Part shown: one piece after another, positions 32,278-42,134 of the stretch
How positions within the stretch are numbered: the stretch's first letter is position 1
How the letters are laid out: each line of letters starts with the position of its first letter
Origin: Paraburkholderia sp. BL21I4N1
Lineage (GTDB): Bacteria > Pseudomonadota > Gammaproteobacteria > Burkholderiales > Burkholderiaceae
Direction of reading: 5' to 3'
Length of the DNA stretch: 64,000 nucleotides
NCBI RefSeq assembly: GCF_002973525.1
Contig: NZ_PVEN01000028.1
Location: 1 to 64,000 of the forward strand
Program-made: the position numbers and the translations under genes
Notes under the pieces: model-generated
Databases searched by the model: none
What the model was told of the DNA's origin: nothing
The model's input: the letters and a program-made list of their open reading frames with translations, nothing else

Positions 32278-34482
32278 TTATTCGCTGCGTCCGGCGCTTT
32301 CCGGCGCGCTGTCGGCGCCGTTGCCCGGGAGCGTGCCTGCGTCGTCGCGCGAGGCGGCTTGCAGGGTGCGCAACTGATCGATGGGGATATGGCAGCGGAT
32401 CCGATGCGCGGCCGCTGGTCCGCCATTCAGGCCGCCGGCATCGACGAACGGCGGGTCCTGCTCTTCGCAGATCGCGCCGAGTTTGCGTGGGCAGCGTGTG
32501 TGGAACACGCAGCCGGACGGCGGCGAGGCTGCGCTCGGCAGATCGCCGGACAGCCGGATACGCGCGCGAGCGGGACGGCCCACGCCGCCTTCCTGGCCGT
32601 CGTGGGTGGTATCGAGCGTCGGCACGGAGGACAGCAACGCCTCGGTATAAGGATGATGCGGCCCGTCGAACACCGCGGCTGCCGGTCCGATTTCCAGCAG
32701 TCGGCCGAGATACAGCACGGCGATGCGATCGGCCAGATAGCGCACCACGTGCAGGTCGTGCGAGATAAAAACGTAACTCACGCCGCGTTCGCGCTGCAAA
32801 TCGGCGAGCAGGTTGAGAATCGCGGCCTGGACGGAGACGTCGAGCGCGGAGGTCGGCTCATCGCAGACCACCACGCGCGGTTCGCCGGCAAACGCGCGGG
32901 CAATCGCCACGCGTTGTTTGAGTCCGCCGGAAAGTTGCCGCGTACGCGAGCCGAGATAGCGCTCCGGCAAACGCACGGCGGCCGTCAGCGTGGCGAGCCG
33001 TTCGTCGATCGCGGGCCCGCGCAACGACGTGAGCCGCGACAGCGCGCGGCCGATCAAACGCTTGACCGAATGCGCGCGATTGAGCGCCGAGTCCGGATTC
33101 TGGAACACGATCTGCAGCGACTTGACCTGTTCGTCGTTGCGCCGCGTCACGCGCGCGGCGAGCGGCGCGCCGTCGAGTTCGAGCACGCTGCCGGCGTCGG
33201 GCGTGAGCAGCCCGAGCATCAGCTTGGCGAGCGTCGTCTTGCCGCTGCCCGATTCGCCGACGAGGCCGAGCGTCTCACCGCTCGCGAGGTCGATGGAAAC
33301 GGCGTCGACCGCGCGCAGCGGGGCGCCGCCCACGTGGAACGTTTTCGAGAGTTTGTCGGTGCGCAGCACGAGCGGGCGCGCTTCGACGTCGAGCGACTCG
33401 CGACGACGCTCAGGCAACGCGGCTTCGGCGCCAGCGCGCGGCAATTCAAGCGCGCGTTCGTGGTAATGGCAGCGCGACATCTGATCGCCATGCGCGGCGC
33501 TCACCCGGTACGGCGGCGGCGCCTCGCGGCGGCAGCGGTCGTCGGCGAGACGACAGCGTTCCACGTAGATGCAGCCCTGCGTGACCGAGCCCGGCAACGG
33601 CAGACTACCCGCGATCGTGTCGAGCCGCTCACTATCCTTGCTGCGCCCGGCTGTCGGCAAACAGCGCAAGAGCCCGACCGTATAAGGATGGCGCGGCCGA
33701 GTGAAGACGTCCTGAGTCGCGCCTTCCTCGACCAGCTTGCCCGCGTAGAGCACGCCGACGCGCTCGCACATGCGCCCGATCACGGCGAGGTTGTGGCTGA
33801 TGAACAGCACGGCGGTGCCGAGTTCCGCGCGCAACTGCGCGACGAGGTCGAGCACTTCGGCTTCGACGGTGGCGTCGAGGCCGGTGGTCGGTTCGTCGAG
33901 GATCAGCAGTGCGGGGTTCGACGCGAGCGCCATGGCGATCACCACGCGCTGCTGCATGCCGCCCGACAGCTGATGCGGATAGCTCTCCATCACGCGCTCG
34001 GGCGCCGCGATGCGCACGCGCTGCAGCATCTCGCGCGTGCGGTGCAGCGCTTCGTCGCGCGCGACGCCGGCCGCCTCGAACGCTTCGGAGACTTGCCGTG
34101 CGATGGTCAGCGACGGATTCAGCGCGCGTCCCGGATCCTGATAGACGATCGAAATCGCATTCGCGCGCAACTGGCGCAGCGCGTCGGCGTCGAGCTTCTG
34201 CACGTCTTCGCCGGCGATCACGATCTTGCCCGCCTTCACCTTGCCGTTGCGCGGCAGGTAGCGCAGCGTGGCCATCGCGACCGTCGATTTGCCGCAGCCC
34301 GATTCGCCGACGAGCCCATACGCCTCGCCGCGCCGCACGCGAAACGACACGTCCTGCAGCACTTCACGATCGCGTCCGCGCATCCGGTACGTCACGGTCA
34401 GGCCGACGACGGTCAGCGCGTCGGTGCGGTCGCTCTTCGACACATCGAAAGCGGGGAACGAGGAGGGCGGCGGGCCGTTCAT
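32278..34482 (-). CDS. Peptide/nickel-type ABC transporter, fused double ATPase (DppD-DppF)
   Basis: A 734-residue cytoplasmic protein with two complete ABC domains. Domain 1 (about 22-335) has Walker A GESGCGKST, signature LSGGMQQR and Walker B LLILDEPTTGLD, and ends with the oligopeptide-transporter tail CIYVERCRLADDRC. Domain 2 (about 385-690) has Walker A GESGSGKTT, signature LSGGLKQR and VVCDEPTSALD, and ends with GCVFHTRCP. The Cys-rich tails are typical of the Dpp/Opp ATPases. Start ATG 34482 overlaps the permease stop (ATGA). Fusion replaces the usual separate DppD and DppF. Confidence 0.93.
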   Translation of the reverse strand: MNGPPPSSFPAFDVSKSDRTDALTVVGLTVTYRMRGRDREVLQDVSFRVRRGEAYGLVGESGCGKSTVAMATLRYLPRNGKVKAGKIVIAGEDVQKLDADALRQLRANAISIVYQDPGRALNPSLTIARQVSEAFEAAGVARDEALHRTREMLQRVRIAAPERVMESYPHQLSGGMQQRVVIAMALASNPALLILDEPTTGLDATVEAEVLDLVAQLRAELGTAVLFISHNLAVIGRMCERVGVLYAGKLVEEGATQDVFTRPRHPYTVGLLRCLPTAGRSKDSERLDTIAGSLPLPGSVTQGCIYVERCRLADDRCRREAPPPYRVSAAHGDQMSRCHYHERALELPRAGAEAALPERRRESLDVEARPLVLRTDKLSKTFHVGGAPLRAVDAVSIDLASGETLGLVGESGSGKTTLAKLMLGLLTPDAGSVLELDGAPLAARVTRRNDEQVKSLQIVFQNPDSALNRAHSVKRLIGRALSRLTSLRGPAIDERLATLTAAVRLPERYLGSRTRQLSGGLKQRVAIARAFAGEPRVVVCDEPTSALDVSVQAAILNLLADLQRERGVSYVFISHDLHVVRYLADRIAVLYLGRLLEIGPAAAVFDGPHHPYTEALLSSVPTLDTTHDGQEGGVGRPARARIRLSGDLPSAASPPSGCVFHTRCPRKLGAICEEQDPPFVDAGGLNGGPAAAHRIRCHIPIDQLRTLQAASRDDAGTLPGNGADSAPESAGRSE

Positions 34483-35354
34483 CGGTCGAGCACGCCTTGC
34501 ACGCTGTCGGCGATCAGATTGACGCCGACCACCAGCGAGGCGATCGCGCCCGCCGCGAACACCACGGTCCACCAGGCGCCGCCGGCCATCAGCGTGTACG
34601 ACTCGGAGAGCGCGAGGCCCCAGTCGGCGGAAGGCGGCTGAATGCCGAAGCCGAGAAACGACAGCGTGGCGACCGCGAAGATCGCGTAGCCAAGCCGCAC
34701 GGTGGCTTCGACGATGATGGGCGGCAGCACATTCGGCAGAATCTCCGCGAACATGACGTACGGCGCGCGCTCGCCGCGTAGTTGCGCCGCGGCCACGTAG
34801 TCGAGATGGCGTTCGGCGAACACGGCGGCGCGCACGGTGCGCGCGGTGATCGGCGTGAAGGTGATACCGATCACGAGGATCACCGTGAAATTCGACGCGC
34901 CGACCGCGGCCAGCGCAAGCAGCGCGACGATCACGAGCGGCAGCGCGAGCACGGCGTCGATCGCGCGGCCCACCACGTTGTCGACCCAGCCCTCGAAATA
35001 GCCGACGATCAGGCCGAGGGTCGTGCCCGCCACGGTGCCGAGCAGCGTGGCCAGCGGCGCGATGGTCAGAATGTCGCGCGCCCCCACGATGACACGCGAG
35101 AACACGTCGCGGCCGAGCTGGTCGGTGCCGAACCAGTGAGTGCGATCGGGCGGCATCAGCGAATTGAGCGGATCGGACGCATACGGATCGATCCGCACGA
35201 TCCATTGCCCGGCGAGTGCGCAGACAATCCACCACGTGACGATCACCACGCCCACCACGAAGGTGGGCGAACGCAGCAGCACGCGCAATTGATCGAAACG
35301 CGGCTCAGCGAGCGCGCGTGGGGTCGAAGGCGAGGGCGGGACGATCGTGCTCAT
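34479..35354 (-). CDS. Peptide/nickel-type ABC transporter permease (DppC-like)
   Basis: A 291-residue inner-membrane protein with about six helices. The HWFGTDQLGRDVFSRVIVGA motif (about 72-91) is the hallmark of the DppC subunit, and the EAA loop is AAAQLRGERAPYVMFAEILP (about 180-199). The C-terminal FLGFGIQPPSADWGLALSES is also typical. The start ATG 35354 overlaps the stop of the DppB-like gene (ATGA), giving translational coupling. A much longer open frame upstream is antisense-like and not part of it. Confidence 0.94.
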   Translation of the reverse strand: MSTIVPPSPSTPRALAEPRFDQLRVLLRSPTFVVGVVIVTWWIVCALAGQWIVRIDPYASDPLNSLMPPDRTHWFGTDQLGRDVFSRVIVGARDILTIAPLATLLGTVAGTTLGLIVGYFEGWVDNVVGRAIDAVLALPLVIVALLALAAVGASNFTVILVIGITFTPITARTVRAAVFAERHLDYVAAAQLRGERAPYVMFAEILPNVLPPIIVEATVRLGYAIFAVATLSFLGFGIQPPSADWGLALSESYTLMAGGAWWTVVFAAGAIASLVVGVNLIADSVQGVLDR

Positions 35355-36388
35355 TCGGCGCTCCTCACACGCAGGCGCGGATTGAGCAGCACGTGCAGCG
35401 CATCGGCGACGAGATTGGCCACCGTGTACACCACGCCGATGGTCAGCACACCCGCTTCGAGCATCGGAAAGTCCTTGGCCTTGGCGGCGTTGTAGATCAG
35501 CGAACCGATGCCCTGGTAGTGGAACAGCGTCTCGACCACCACCAGGCCGCCGATCATGTAGCCGAGCTGCGTCGCGGCCACGGTGATGGTGGGCAGCAGC
35601 GCGTTGCGCAGCACATGCCGCCAGATCACGACACGACGCGGCAGTCCTTTGAGAATCGCGGTGCGGGTGTAATCGGCGTCGAGCGCCTCGACGGTGCCGG
35701 CCCGCGCCATACGCGCGATGTAGCCGAAGAACACCAGCACCAGCGGTAGCACCGGCAGAATCAGATGGCGCAGTTGTTCGAACACGCTTGCGTCGGGAGG
35801 ATACGAGGCTTCGATCGGCAGCCATTGCAACCAGATGCCGAACACCAGAATCAGCACGATCGACGAAACGAACTCCGGCACCACGGTCGCCGACAAACCG
35901 GTAATGCTGATCGTGCGATCGAGCCAGCGCCCCGCATGCATGGCGGACCACACGCCGCCCGCAATGCCGAGCGGCACGACCACGATAAAGGCGAGCAAAC
36001 CGAGCCTGGCCGAATGCGCGAGCGCATCGGCGATAAACGGCCCGACGGGCTCACGATACGCGTACGACAGCCCCATATCGCCGCGCACGAAATGCGAAAT
36101 CCACTCGACGTATTGCGTGAGCAGCGGCCGGTCCGCGCCGAGCTGATGATTGAGCGCGGCGACCGCGCGCGCGTCGGCGAGCGGCCCGAGCACCGCGCGG
36201 CCGATATCGCCGGGCAGCAACTGGCCGCCCGCGAACACGATCACCGACAGCAGCCATAGCGTGATTAGCGACAAGCCCACGCGCGTCGCGAGAAAACGCA
36301 CGACGCGCGCCGCGTTGCCGCCGGAGACCGAGCGCGCGGGCGAGGCGGGGGAAGAGGGCGAACTGGGCGGGGTCACCGTGGTCGACAT
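35351..36388 (-). CDS. Peptide/nickel-type ABC transporter permease (DppB-like)
   Basis: A 345-residue inner-membrane protein. After a Ser/Pro-rich start (1-28) comes the first helix (VGLSLITLWLLSVIVFAGGQ) with LLPGDIGRAVLGP, the DppB hallmark, then SHFVRGDMGLSY. The EAA loop is TAILKGLPRRVVIWRHVLRN (about 243-262), and PMLEAGVLTIGVVYTVANL precedes the C-terminus. It lies 30 bp after the binding-protein gene and is coupled to the DppC-like gene. It forms the channel with DppC. Confidence 0.94.
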   Translation of the reverse strand: MSTTVTPPSSPSSPASPARSVSGGNAARVVRFLATRVGLSLITLWLLSVIVFAGGQLLPGDIGRAVLGPLADARAVAALNHQLGADRPLLTQYVEWISHFVRGDMGLSYAYREPVGPFIADALAHSARLGLLAFIVVVPLGIAGGVWSAMHAGRWLDRTISITGLSATVVPEFVSSIVLILVFGIWLQWLPIEASYPPDASVFEQLRHLILPVLPLVLVFFGYIARMARAGTVEALDADYTRTAILKGLPRRVVIWRHVLRNALLPTITVAATQLGYMIGGLVVVETLFHYQGIGSLIYNAAKAKDFPMLEAGVLTIGVVYTVANLVADALHVLLNPRLRVRSAE

Positions 36389-36418
36389 CGTGAGCTCCTG
36401 CCGAAAACGCGCCGGCGC

Positions 36419-38089
36419 TTACGCGCTCAACACCGCGCGGTCGAAATAGAGTTGCGCGAGCGCGGTGAAGCGCACGCCGTTCACGCCCTTACGCATCGCG
36501 ATCAGTTGATCGTAGAAGAACGGAATGATGACGGGCGTTTCGTCGAGCAACAGCGTCTGGATCTGCCCGGAGATTTTCTTCTGTGTGCCGAGATCGACCG
36601 CAGCGACGAATTGCGCGACCAGTTGATCGTATTGCGGGTTCTTGAAATGAGCGGCGTTCCACGTGCCGGTGCTCGTGAGCGGCGCATTCAGGAACACGTT
36701 CGGCACGCCGCGATGACCGTAGTCGGTGATGCCGAGCGGCGAGTCGAGCCAATCCGATTTGCCCGGCGTGCCGGCGCCGTAATACAGCGACTGGCTTTCC
36801 ACCTTGAGATTGATGCGCACGCCGATCGCCTTCGCCGCGTTCTGCACGACGACGGCGAGATCGGGAATCTCCATGTATTTTTCGGTGGTCAGCGTCACGT
36901 CGAAGCCGTTCGGCACGCCGGCCTGCGCGAGCAGTTGCTTCGCTTTCGCGACGTCGAGCTTGCGTTGCGGCACGCCCGCATCCGACGACGGAAACACCGG
37001 CGCGAACGGACTGTCGTTGCCGAGCTGCGCGCGGCCCTTGAAGAGCCCGCGCACCAGCACGTCGCGATCCAGCGACAACGCCAGCGCCTGGCGCACGCGC
37101 TTGTCCTTGAACAGCGGACTGTCGTTGCGCATGTGAATCTGCCGATGCGCGCTCGACTTCACGCCGACGGCCTTGTATTCCGGATTGTTCAGAATGCTGG
37201 CGCCGCCCTGTACGGTGAAGGTGCCCATCACGTCCGCCTGATGGCCTTGCAGGGCAAGCAGCTGCGCCTGTTCGTCGGCATAGAAGGAGAACTGTACGCG
37301 TTGCGGTAACGCTTTATCGCCCCAGTAATCGGGGTTGCGCACGAACGACGCGCCGACCTTGGCCTGATACTTCTCGAGCTTGAACGGACCCGTGCCGATG
37401 AAGCTCTTTTCATAACCGCCCGCGTAGTTGGCGGGCAGGATCACGGCGTTGTAATTGTCCGAGGAAACGTAGTACGGGAAGTTGCCGTTCGGCGCATCCA
37501 GATGAAACGCGACCGTGTGATCGTCGACCACTTTCGCGCCGCCTTTCGACAGCACGCCCTTCAACACCGAGAGCGCCGCCGAGCCGCTCGCCGGATCGGC
37601 GAGGCGGTCGAAGGTGGCGACCACGTCTTTGGCGCCGAATACCTGGCCGTCGTGGAATTTGACGTTGGGGCGCAGCTTGAAGGTCCACACGTCGCCCTTG
37701 TCGTTTGGCTTCCACGACAACGCGAGCGCCGGCCTCAGCACGAGTTTCTCGCCGTCGTCGTCGATCAGGAATTCGCCGGTCTGGTTCAGTAGCGCAAGGC
37801 TAGCCGCGTCCGTCACGGTGAGCGGATCGACCGCGCCCGCGGGCGTCAGGTGGGCCACGCGGATCGTCTGATTCGACGCGGCCGCATTGCCCTGGGCGCG
37901 TGCACGCGGTGCGTTCAGCACGCCGCCGCCTACCAGCGACAAACCGATCACGCTCGCATAGCGCAGCAGTTCGCGGCGCGTGAGGCGGCCGGCGACGAAT
38001 TCGTCGAGGGCGTGGTGGCCGTACGCGTCGGCGGTGAGGCGGGCTGCATTGAGGTCGAGGTCGGGGAATCGGTCCGCGGGAGTCTTCAT
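36419..38089 (-). CDS. ABC transporter substrate-binding protein, family 5, with Tat-type signal
   Basis: A 556-residue periplasmic protein from ATG 38089. A twin-arginine motif (TRRELLRYASVIG, about 36-48) precedes the hydrophobic core LSLVGGGVLNAPRARAQ; the mature protein starts after about residue 66. It follows SBP family 5: WTFKLRPNVKFHDGQVFGAK, GTGPFKLEKYQ, RNPDYWG, HMRNDSPLFKDKRVRQALAL. Such proteins bind peptides, opines, nickel complexes or glycosides. Ligand is not evident. Tat export suggests folding before export. It is the first gene of the operon (binding protein, DppB, DppC, DppDF). Confidence 0.93.
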   Translation of the reverse strand: MKTPADRFPDLDLNAARLTADAYGHHALDEFVAGRLTRRELLRYASVIGLSLVGGGVLNAPRARAQGNAAASNQTIRVAHLTPAGAVDPLTVTDAASLALLNQTGEFLIDDDGEKLVLRPALALSWKPNDKGDVWTFKLRPNVKFHDGQVFGAKDVVATFDRLADPASGSAALSVLKGVLSKGGAKVVDDHTVAFHLDAPNGNFPYYVSSDNYNAVILPANYAGGYEKSFIGTGPFKLEKYQAKVGASFVRNPDYWGDKALPQRVQFSFYADEQAQLLALQGHQADVMGTFTVQGGASILNNPEYKAVGVKSSAHRQIHMRNDSPLFKDKRVRQALALSLDRDVLVRGLFKGRAQLGNDSPFAPVFPSSDAGVPQRKLDVAKAKQLLAQAGVPNGFDVTLTTEKYMEIPDLAVVVQNAAKAIGVRINLKVESQSLYYGAGTPGKSDWLDSPLGITDYGHRGVPNVFLNAPLTSTGTWNAAHFKNPQYDQLVAQFVAAVDLGTQKKISGQIQTLLLDETPVIIPFFYDQLIAMRKGVNGVRFTALAQLYFDRAVLSA

Positions 38090-38352
38090 CGATGGAGTGT
38101 CCAGTCCGTTTCTGCTGCCGGTTCTGAAGGACCGCACGAGACGCGCGCGAGCGGCGACGTTTGAGCGGTGAAAAAAGCGCAGCGGCGTACGTGGGGTAGC
38201 CAAAAGCTGCGTCAAACGGCTTCAGTGTAAGCGATTGCTCTGCGATTCGGCGCGCGTGCCGCGCTGCCGGGTTGCGGATGGGCGGATAAAACGGTTGCTG
38301 TGTATCGCCATCACAACGTTCCGCGAAGCCGCCTCGCAGCGGCCGCCGCGAG

Positions 38353-38868
38353 TCAATGGTCGTGCGGATGCTTGTGAATCGGATCGACCCAGAACACGGT
38401 TTCCGGCGCTTCCACCGCATCGATGTTCAGATTGACCACGACCGCCTCGTTGTCGCTGCGCACCAGAACGCATTCGAGCGGGTCGTCGGTGCTCGCGTTG
38501 ATCTCCTGATGCGGCACGTACGGCGGCACGAAGATGAAGTCGCCGGGACCGGCTTCGGCGGTGAACTCGAGGTGTTCGCCCCAGCGCATGCGCGCCTGGC
38601 CGCGTACCACGTAGATCACGCTTTCGAGCGCGCCATGATGATGCGCACCGGTCTTCGCGTTCGGATGAATCGTTACGGTGCCGGCCCAGATTTTCTGCGC
38701 GCCGACCCGCGCGGCGTTGATCGCGGCCGCGCGATTCATGCCCGGCGTTTGCGCGGTATTGCTGTCGAGCTGATCGCCCTTGATGACCTTCACGCCGTGC
38801 TCGCGCCAATCGACTGGCGCCGTGGGTTGCTCGGGCTTGTAATGCGGATGTTCGTGATCCTGGCTCAT
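38353..38868 (-). CDS. Cupin-domain protein
   Basis: A 171-residue cytosolic protein from ATG 38868 (GAGGAG upstream). Cupin motif 1 is GAHHHGALESVIYVVRGQA (about 73-91, supplying His and Glu metal ligands) and motif 2 is GDFIFVPPYVPHQEIN (about 107-122). The C-terminus WVDPIHKHPHDH is His-rich and could bind metal. No flanking gene suggests a substrate. It is a single-gene unit downstream of the fusA terminator. A metal-dependent isomerase or dioxygenase role is possible but not supported by specific residues. Confidence 0.85.
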   Translation of the reverse strand: MSQDHEHPHYKPEQPTAPVDWREHGVKVIKGDQLDSNTAQTPGMNRAAAINAARVGAQKIWAGTVTIHPNAKTGAHHHGALESVIYVVRGQARMRWGEHLEFTAEAGPGDFIFVPPYVPHQEINASTDDPLECVLVRSDNEAVVVNLNIDAVEAPETVFWVDPIHKHPHDH

Positions 38869-38978
38869 GATGCGTCTCCTCGTGGGCGTCGGTCCCGCCG
38901 ATCGGCATGGCGCCGTCCTGCATTTTTGCACGTTCGCAAAGCGGCAGGTGAACGTGGGGCCGTGCATGCGGCCGTGAA

Positions 38979-39009
38979 AGAAAAAAGCCCGTCCACAAGG
39001 GACGGGCTT
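38979..39009 (-). terminator. Intrinsic terminator of fusA
   Basis: On the minus strand a 10-bp GC-rich stem (AAGCCCGTCC with GGACGGGCTT) is followed by a T-run; it lies about 80 nt after the fusA stop. Confidence 0.9.
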
Positions 39010-39090
39010 AGTCGAGTCGTTCGCCTATGAGCCGCCTGCTTGCGCATGACACAACTTAACGCGCACGAGGCGTGCCTGCTATCGCAACGC

Positions 39091-41196
39091 TTACTTGTGC
39101 TTCGCGTTGATCACCGCTTCGGCGACGTTGTTCGGCGTTTCGGCGTAGTGCTTGAACTCCATCGTGTAGGTGGCGCGGCCTTGCGTGGCCGAACGCAGCG
39201 ACGTGGAATAACCGAACATCTCCGCGAGCGGCACTTCGGCGCGCACCAGCTTGCCGCCGCCACCGGCGATGTCTTCCATGCCTTGCACCAGACCGCGACG
39301 GCTCGAAAGATCGCCCATCACGTTGCCCATGAAGTCTTCCGGCGTTTCCACTTCGACGGCCATCATCGGTTCGAGCAGCACCGGTTTGGCTTTACGCATG
39401 GCTTCCTTGAACGCCATCGAACCGGCCATCCGGAACGCGTTTTCGTTCGAGTCGACGTCGTGGTACGAACCGAAGGTCAGCGTCACTTTCACGTCGACCA
39501 CCGGATAGCCCGCTAGCACGCCGGCCTTCAGCGTTTCCTGAATGCCCTTGTCCACCGCCGGAATGTACTCGCGCGGAATCACGCCACCCTTGATCGCGTC
39601 GACGAATTCATAGCCCTTGCCCTGCGCCGCCGGTTCGAGCGTGACCACCGCGTGACCGTACTGACCGCGACCGCCCGACTGCTTGACGAACTTGCCTTCG
39701 ACGTCTTCGACCTTGTTGCGCACCGTTTCGCGATACGCGACCTGCGGCTTGCCGACCGTGGCTTCAACGCCGAACTCGCGCTTCATGCGGTCGACCAGAA
39801 TTTCCAGGTGCAACTCGCCCATCCCGGAGATGATGGTCTGGCCGGATTCCTCGTCGGTCTGCACGCGGAACGACGGGTCTTCCTGCGCCAGACGGTTCAG
39901 TGCGATGCCCATCTTTTCCTGGTCGACCTTGGTCTTCGGCTCGACGGCCTGCGAGATCACCGGCTCCGGGAAAATCATCTTTTCAAGGATGATGACGTTG
40001 TTGGGATCGCACAGCGTGTCGCCCGTGGTTGCTTCTTTCAGGCCGACGGCCGCGGCGATGTCGCCGGCGTAGACCTCTTTGATTTCCTTGCGCTCGTTGG
40101 CGTGCATCTGCAGGATCCGGCCAAGGCGTTCCTTCTTTTCCTTGATGGCGTTGTAGACCGTGTCGCCCGAATTCACCACGCCGGAATAGACGCGGAAGAA
40201 AATCAGCTGGCCGACGAACGGGTCGGTCATGATCTTGAAGGCGAGCGCGGAGAACGGATCGGTGTCGGTCGGATGACGCTCGATTTCCTTGTCGTATTCG
40301 TCGTGACCGGTGATCGCGGGGACATCCACCGGCGACGGCAGATAGTCGATCACCGCGTCGAGCATGGCCTGCACGCCCTTGTTCTTGAACGCGCTGCCGC
40401 ACAGCATCGGCACGATTTCGTTGGCGATACAGCGGGTGCGAATGCCGAACTTGATTTCCTCTTCCGTTAGCGTCTCGCCGCCGAGGTATTTCTCGAGCAG
40501 TTCCTCGCTGGCTTCCGCCGCGGCTTCGACCATCTTGTCGTGCCATTCCTTCGCGGTGGCCGCGAGTTCCGTCGGAATATCGCGGTACTCGAACTTGATG
40601 CCCTGGTTCTCTTCTTCCCAGTAGATCGCCTTCATCTTGACCAGATCGACCACGCCCTGGAAGTGATCTTCCGCGCCGACCGGAATCTGGATCGGCACCG
40701 CGACGCCCTTCAGGCGATCGCCGATCTGCCGCTGCACGCGGAAGAAGTCCGCGCCGACGCGGTCCATCTTGTTGACGAACGCAATGCGCGGCACCTTGTA
40801 CTTGTTCGCCTGACGCCACACGGTTTCGGACTGCGGCTGCACGCCGCCGACCGAGTCGTACACCATGCAGGCGCCGTCGAGCACGCGCATGGAACGCTCG
40901 ACTTCAATCGTGAAGTCGACGTGTCCCGGCGTGTCGATGATGTTGATCCGATGTTCAGGGTAGTTGCCGGCCATGCCCTTCCAGAAAGCGGTGGTCGCCG
41001 CCGACGTGATGGTGATGCCGCGCTCCTGCTCCTGTTCCATCCAGTCCATCGTTGCCGCACCGTCGTGAACCTCGCCGATCTTGTGGGTCACGCCTGTGTA
41101 GAACAGGATGCGTTCAGTGGTGGTGGTTTTGCCGGCGTCGATGTGAGCGCTGATGCCGATATTCCGGTAGCGCTCGATGGGAGTCTTGCGGGGCAC
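39091..41196 (-). CDS. fusA: Elongation factor G
   Basis: A 701-residue GTPase that drives ribosome translocation and recycling. It starts with GTG (41196), with GGAGG seven nt upstream. G1 is AHIDAGKTTTTE (17-28), switch II has DTPGH and the base motif NKMD is present. Domains II-V are complete, including the GMGELHLEIL segment and the GYPVVDVKVTL domain IV loop. It stands apart from rpsL-rpsG-tufA, so this is likely the second copy found in many Burkholderiales (fusA2-type); whether another copy exists cannot be seen here. Single-gene unit. Confidence 0.96.
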   Translation of the reverse strand: MPRKTPIERYRNIGISAHIDAGKTTTTERILFYTGVTHKIGEVHDGAATMDWMEQEQERGITITSAATTAFWKGMAGNYPEHRINIIDTPGHVDFTIEVERSMRVLDGACMVYDSVGGVQPQSETVWRQANKYKVPRIAFVNKMDRVGADFFRVQRQIGDRLKGVAVPIQIPVGAEDHFQGVVDLVKMKAIYWEEENQGIKFEYRDIPTELAATAKEWHDKMVEAAAEASEELLEKYLGGETLTEEEIKFGIRTRCIANEIVPMLCGSAFKNKGVQAMLDAVIDYLPSPVDVPAITGHDEYDKEIERHPTDTDPFSALAFKIMTDPFVGQLIFFRVYSGVVNSGDTVYNAIKEKKERLGRILQMHANERKEIKEVYAGDIAAAVGLKEATTGDTLCDPNNVIILEKMIFPEPVISQAVEPKTKVDQEKMGIALNRLAQEDPSFRVQTDEESGQTIISGMGELHLEILVDRMKREFGVEATVGKPQVAYRETVRNKVEDVEGKFVKQSGGRGQYGHAVVTLEPAAQGKGYEFVDAIKGGVIPREYIPAVDKGIQETLKAGVLAGYPVVDVKVTLTFGSYHDVDSNENAFRMAGSMAFKEAMRKAKPVLLEPMMAVEVETPEDFMGNVMGDLSSRRGLVQGMEDIAGGGGKLVRAEVPLAEMFGYSTSLRSATQGRATYTMEFKHYAETPNNVAEAVINAKHK

Positions 41197-41408
41197 GTGA
41201 ACCTCCTTGGAATGGCGCGCCAGAAACGCTCGCCGGGCGGCAGCCTTGTGCTACCCGGGGAGCAGGGTGCTGCTTTACTAAGATTACTAGGATAGCGCGT
41301 CGGACCGGCTTTTGCAGGAATCTTGCCAGGCGGCTCAACGGCCTGCCGGCGGGGTTCCGGCGCTTGCCGTCCGCGCGCGTGGCTACGATATGGGGACACG
41401 TAGCGAAT

Positions 41409-41446
41409 AAAAAAGCCGGTGCCTGTTTTGCAGGCACCGGCTTTTT
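41409..41446 (-). terminator. Intrinsic terminator of the DUF192 gene
   Basis: A perfect 16-bp stem (AAAAAGCCGGTGCCTG and its complement) with a 5-nt loop and T-runs on both sides. It lies 40-80 nt after the DUF192 stop. Confidence 0.92.
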
Positions 41447-41485
41447 CGAAAGCGGTGGGATGAAGCGGCGGAGTCGACCGGCGGC

Positions 41486-41992
41486 TTATTGCGCGGCCGG
41501 CAAACCCTGGATCTTCATCCCCGGTTTGATGCCCTTCGACGTGAACCAGCCTTTGCTCATTTCCAACGCGTACATGCCGTTGTTCTTCGGGCAGTGATTG
41601 TCGGTGGTCTCGGCCTGCATTTCGTCGATGTCGGTGACCGTGCCGTCGGCGCGCATGAACGCGATCGACAGCGGGATCAACGTGTTCTTCATCCAGAAGC
41701 AATGCACGGCCCGTTCGTTGAAGACGAACAGCATGCCTTCGTTCGGCGCGAGGGTCGTGCGATACATCAAACCTTGTTCGCGGTCCGCGTCGTTCGCGGC
41801 GACCGCGGCGTCGATCACGAACATGCCGGCGGTCAGCCTGGCGCGCGGAAATTCGCTGGGCTGCTTCGCACCGGGCGGCATGTCCTGCGCGTGAGCAGGG
41901 GCGGCGGTGCTGGCGGCGAACGAAAGCGCGGCGAGCGGCAGTGCAACGGCAACAGCGAAGCGCGCAATCAACGAGCGCATGGGAAATCGCAC
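41486..41992 (-). CDS. Exported DUF192 protein
   Basis: A 168-residue protein with a signal peptide (ARFAVAVALPLAALSFAAS, cleavage after AHA near 35). The DUF192 domain (about 50-165) shows DREQGLMYRTTLAPNEGMLF, then HCFWMKNTLIPLSIAFM and IDEMQAETTDNHC. GTG 41992 is chosen because AAGGAG lies seven nt upstream; ATG 41980 is in frame but badly spaced. The family is widespread, sometimes linked to envelope or EPS loci; biochemical role unknown. Downstream of it is the fusA gene on the same strand, separated by a terminator. Confidence 0.88.
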   Translation of the reverse strand: MRFPMRSLIARFAVAVALPLAALSFAASTAAPAHAQDMPPGAKQPSEFPRARLTAGMFVIDAAVAANDADREQGLMYRTTLAPNEGMLFVFNERAVHCFWMKNTLIPLSIAFMRADGTVTDIDEMQAETTDNHCPKNNGMYALEMSKGWFTSKGIKPGMKIQGLPAAQ

Positions 41993-42050
41993 GGCATGAC
42001 TCCTTGCTGGAAATTAACCCGCGAATGTTACGCGAGCGCGTCAAAAACAA

Positions 42051-42082
42051 AAAGGCAGATCGCCTTGCGGTGATCTGCCTTT
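42051..42082 (-). terminator. Intrinsic terminator of the small Lys/Ala-rich protein gene
   Basis: Stem AAAGGCAGATC / GATCTGCCTTT with a 10-nt loop, followed on the minus strand by a T-rich run. Confidence 0.85.
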
Positions 42083-42134
42083 CAACGCCGTAAGAACGGC
42101 AATAAAGCTAGTTCTTGACTGCGTTTTTACAAAC

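Noticed and set aside
30926..32377. Plus-strand open frame of 483 codons across the repeat region
   Set aside because: It is Ala/Thr/Ser repeat text created by the tandem repeats, with no signal peptide or ribosome site; the minus-strand frame has both.
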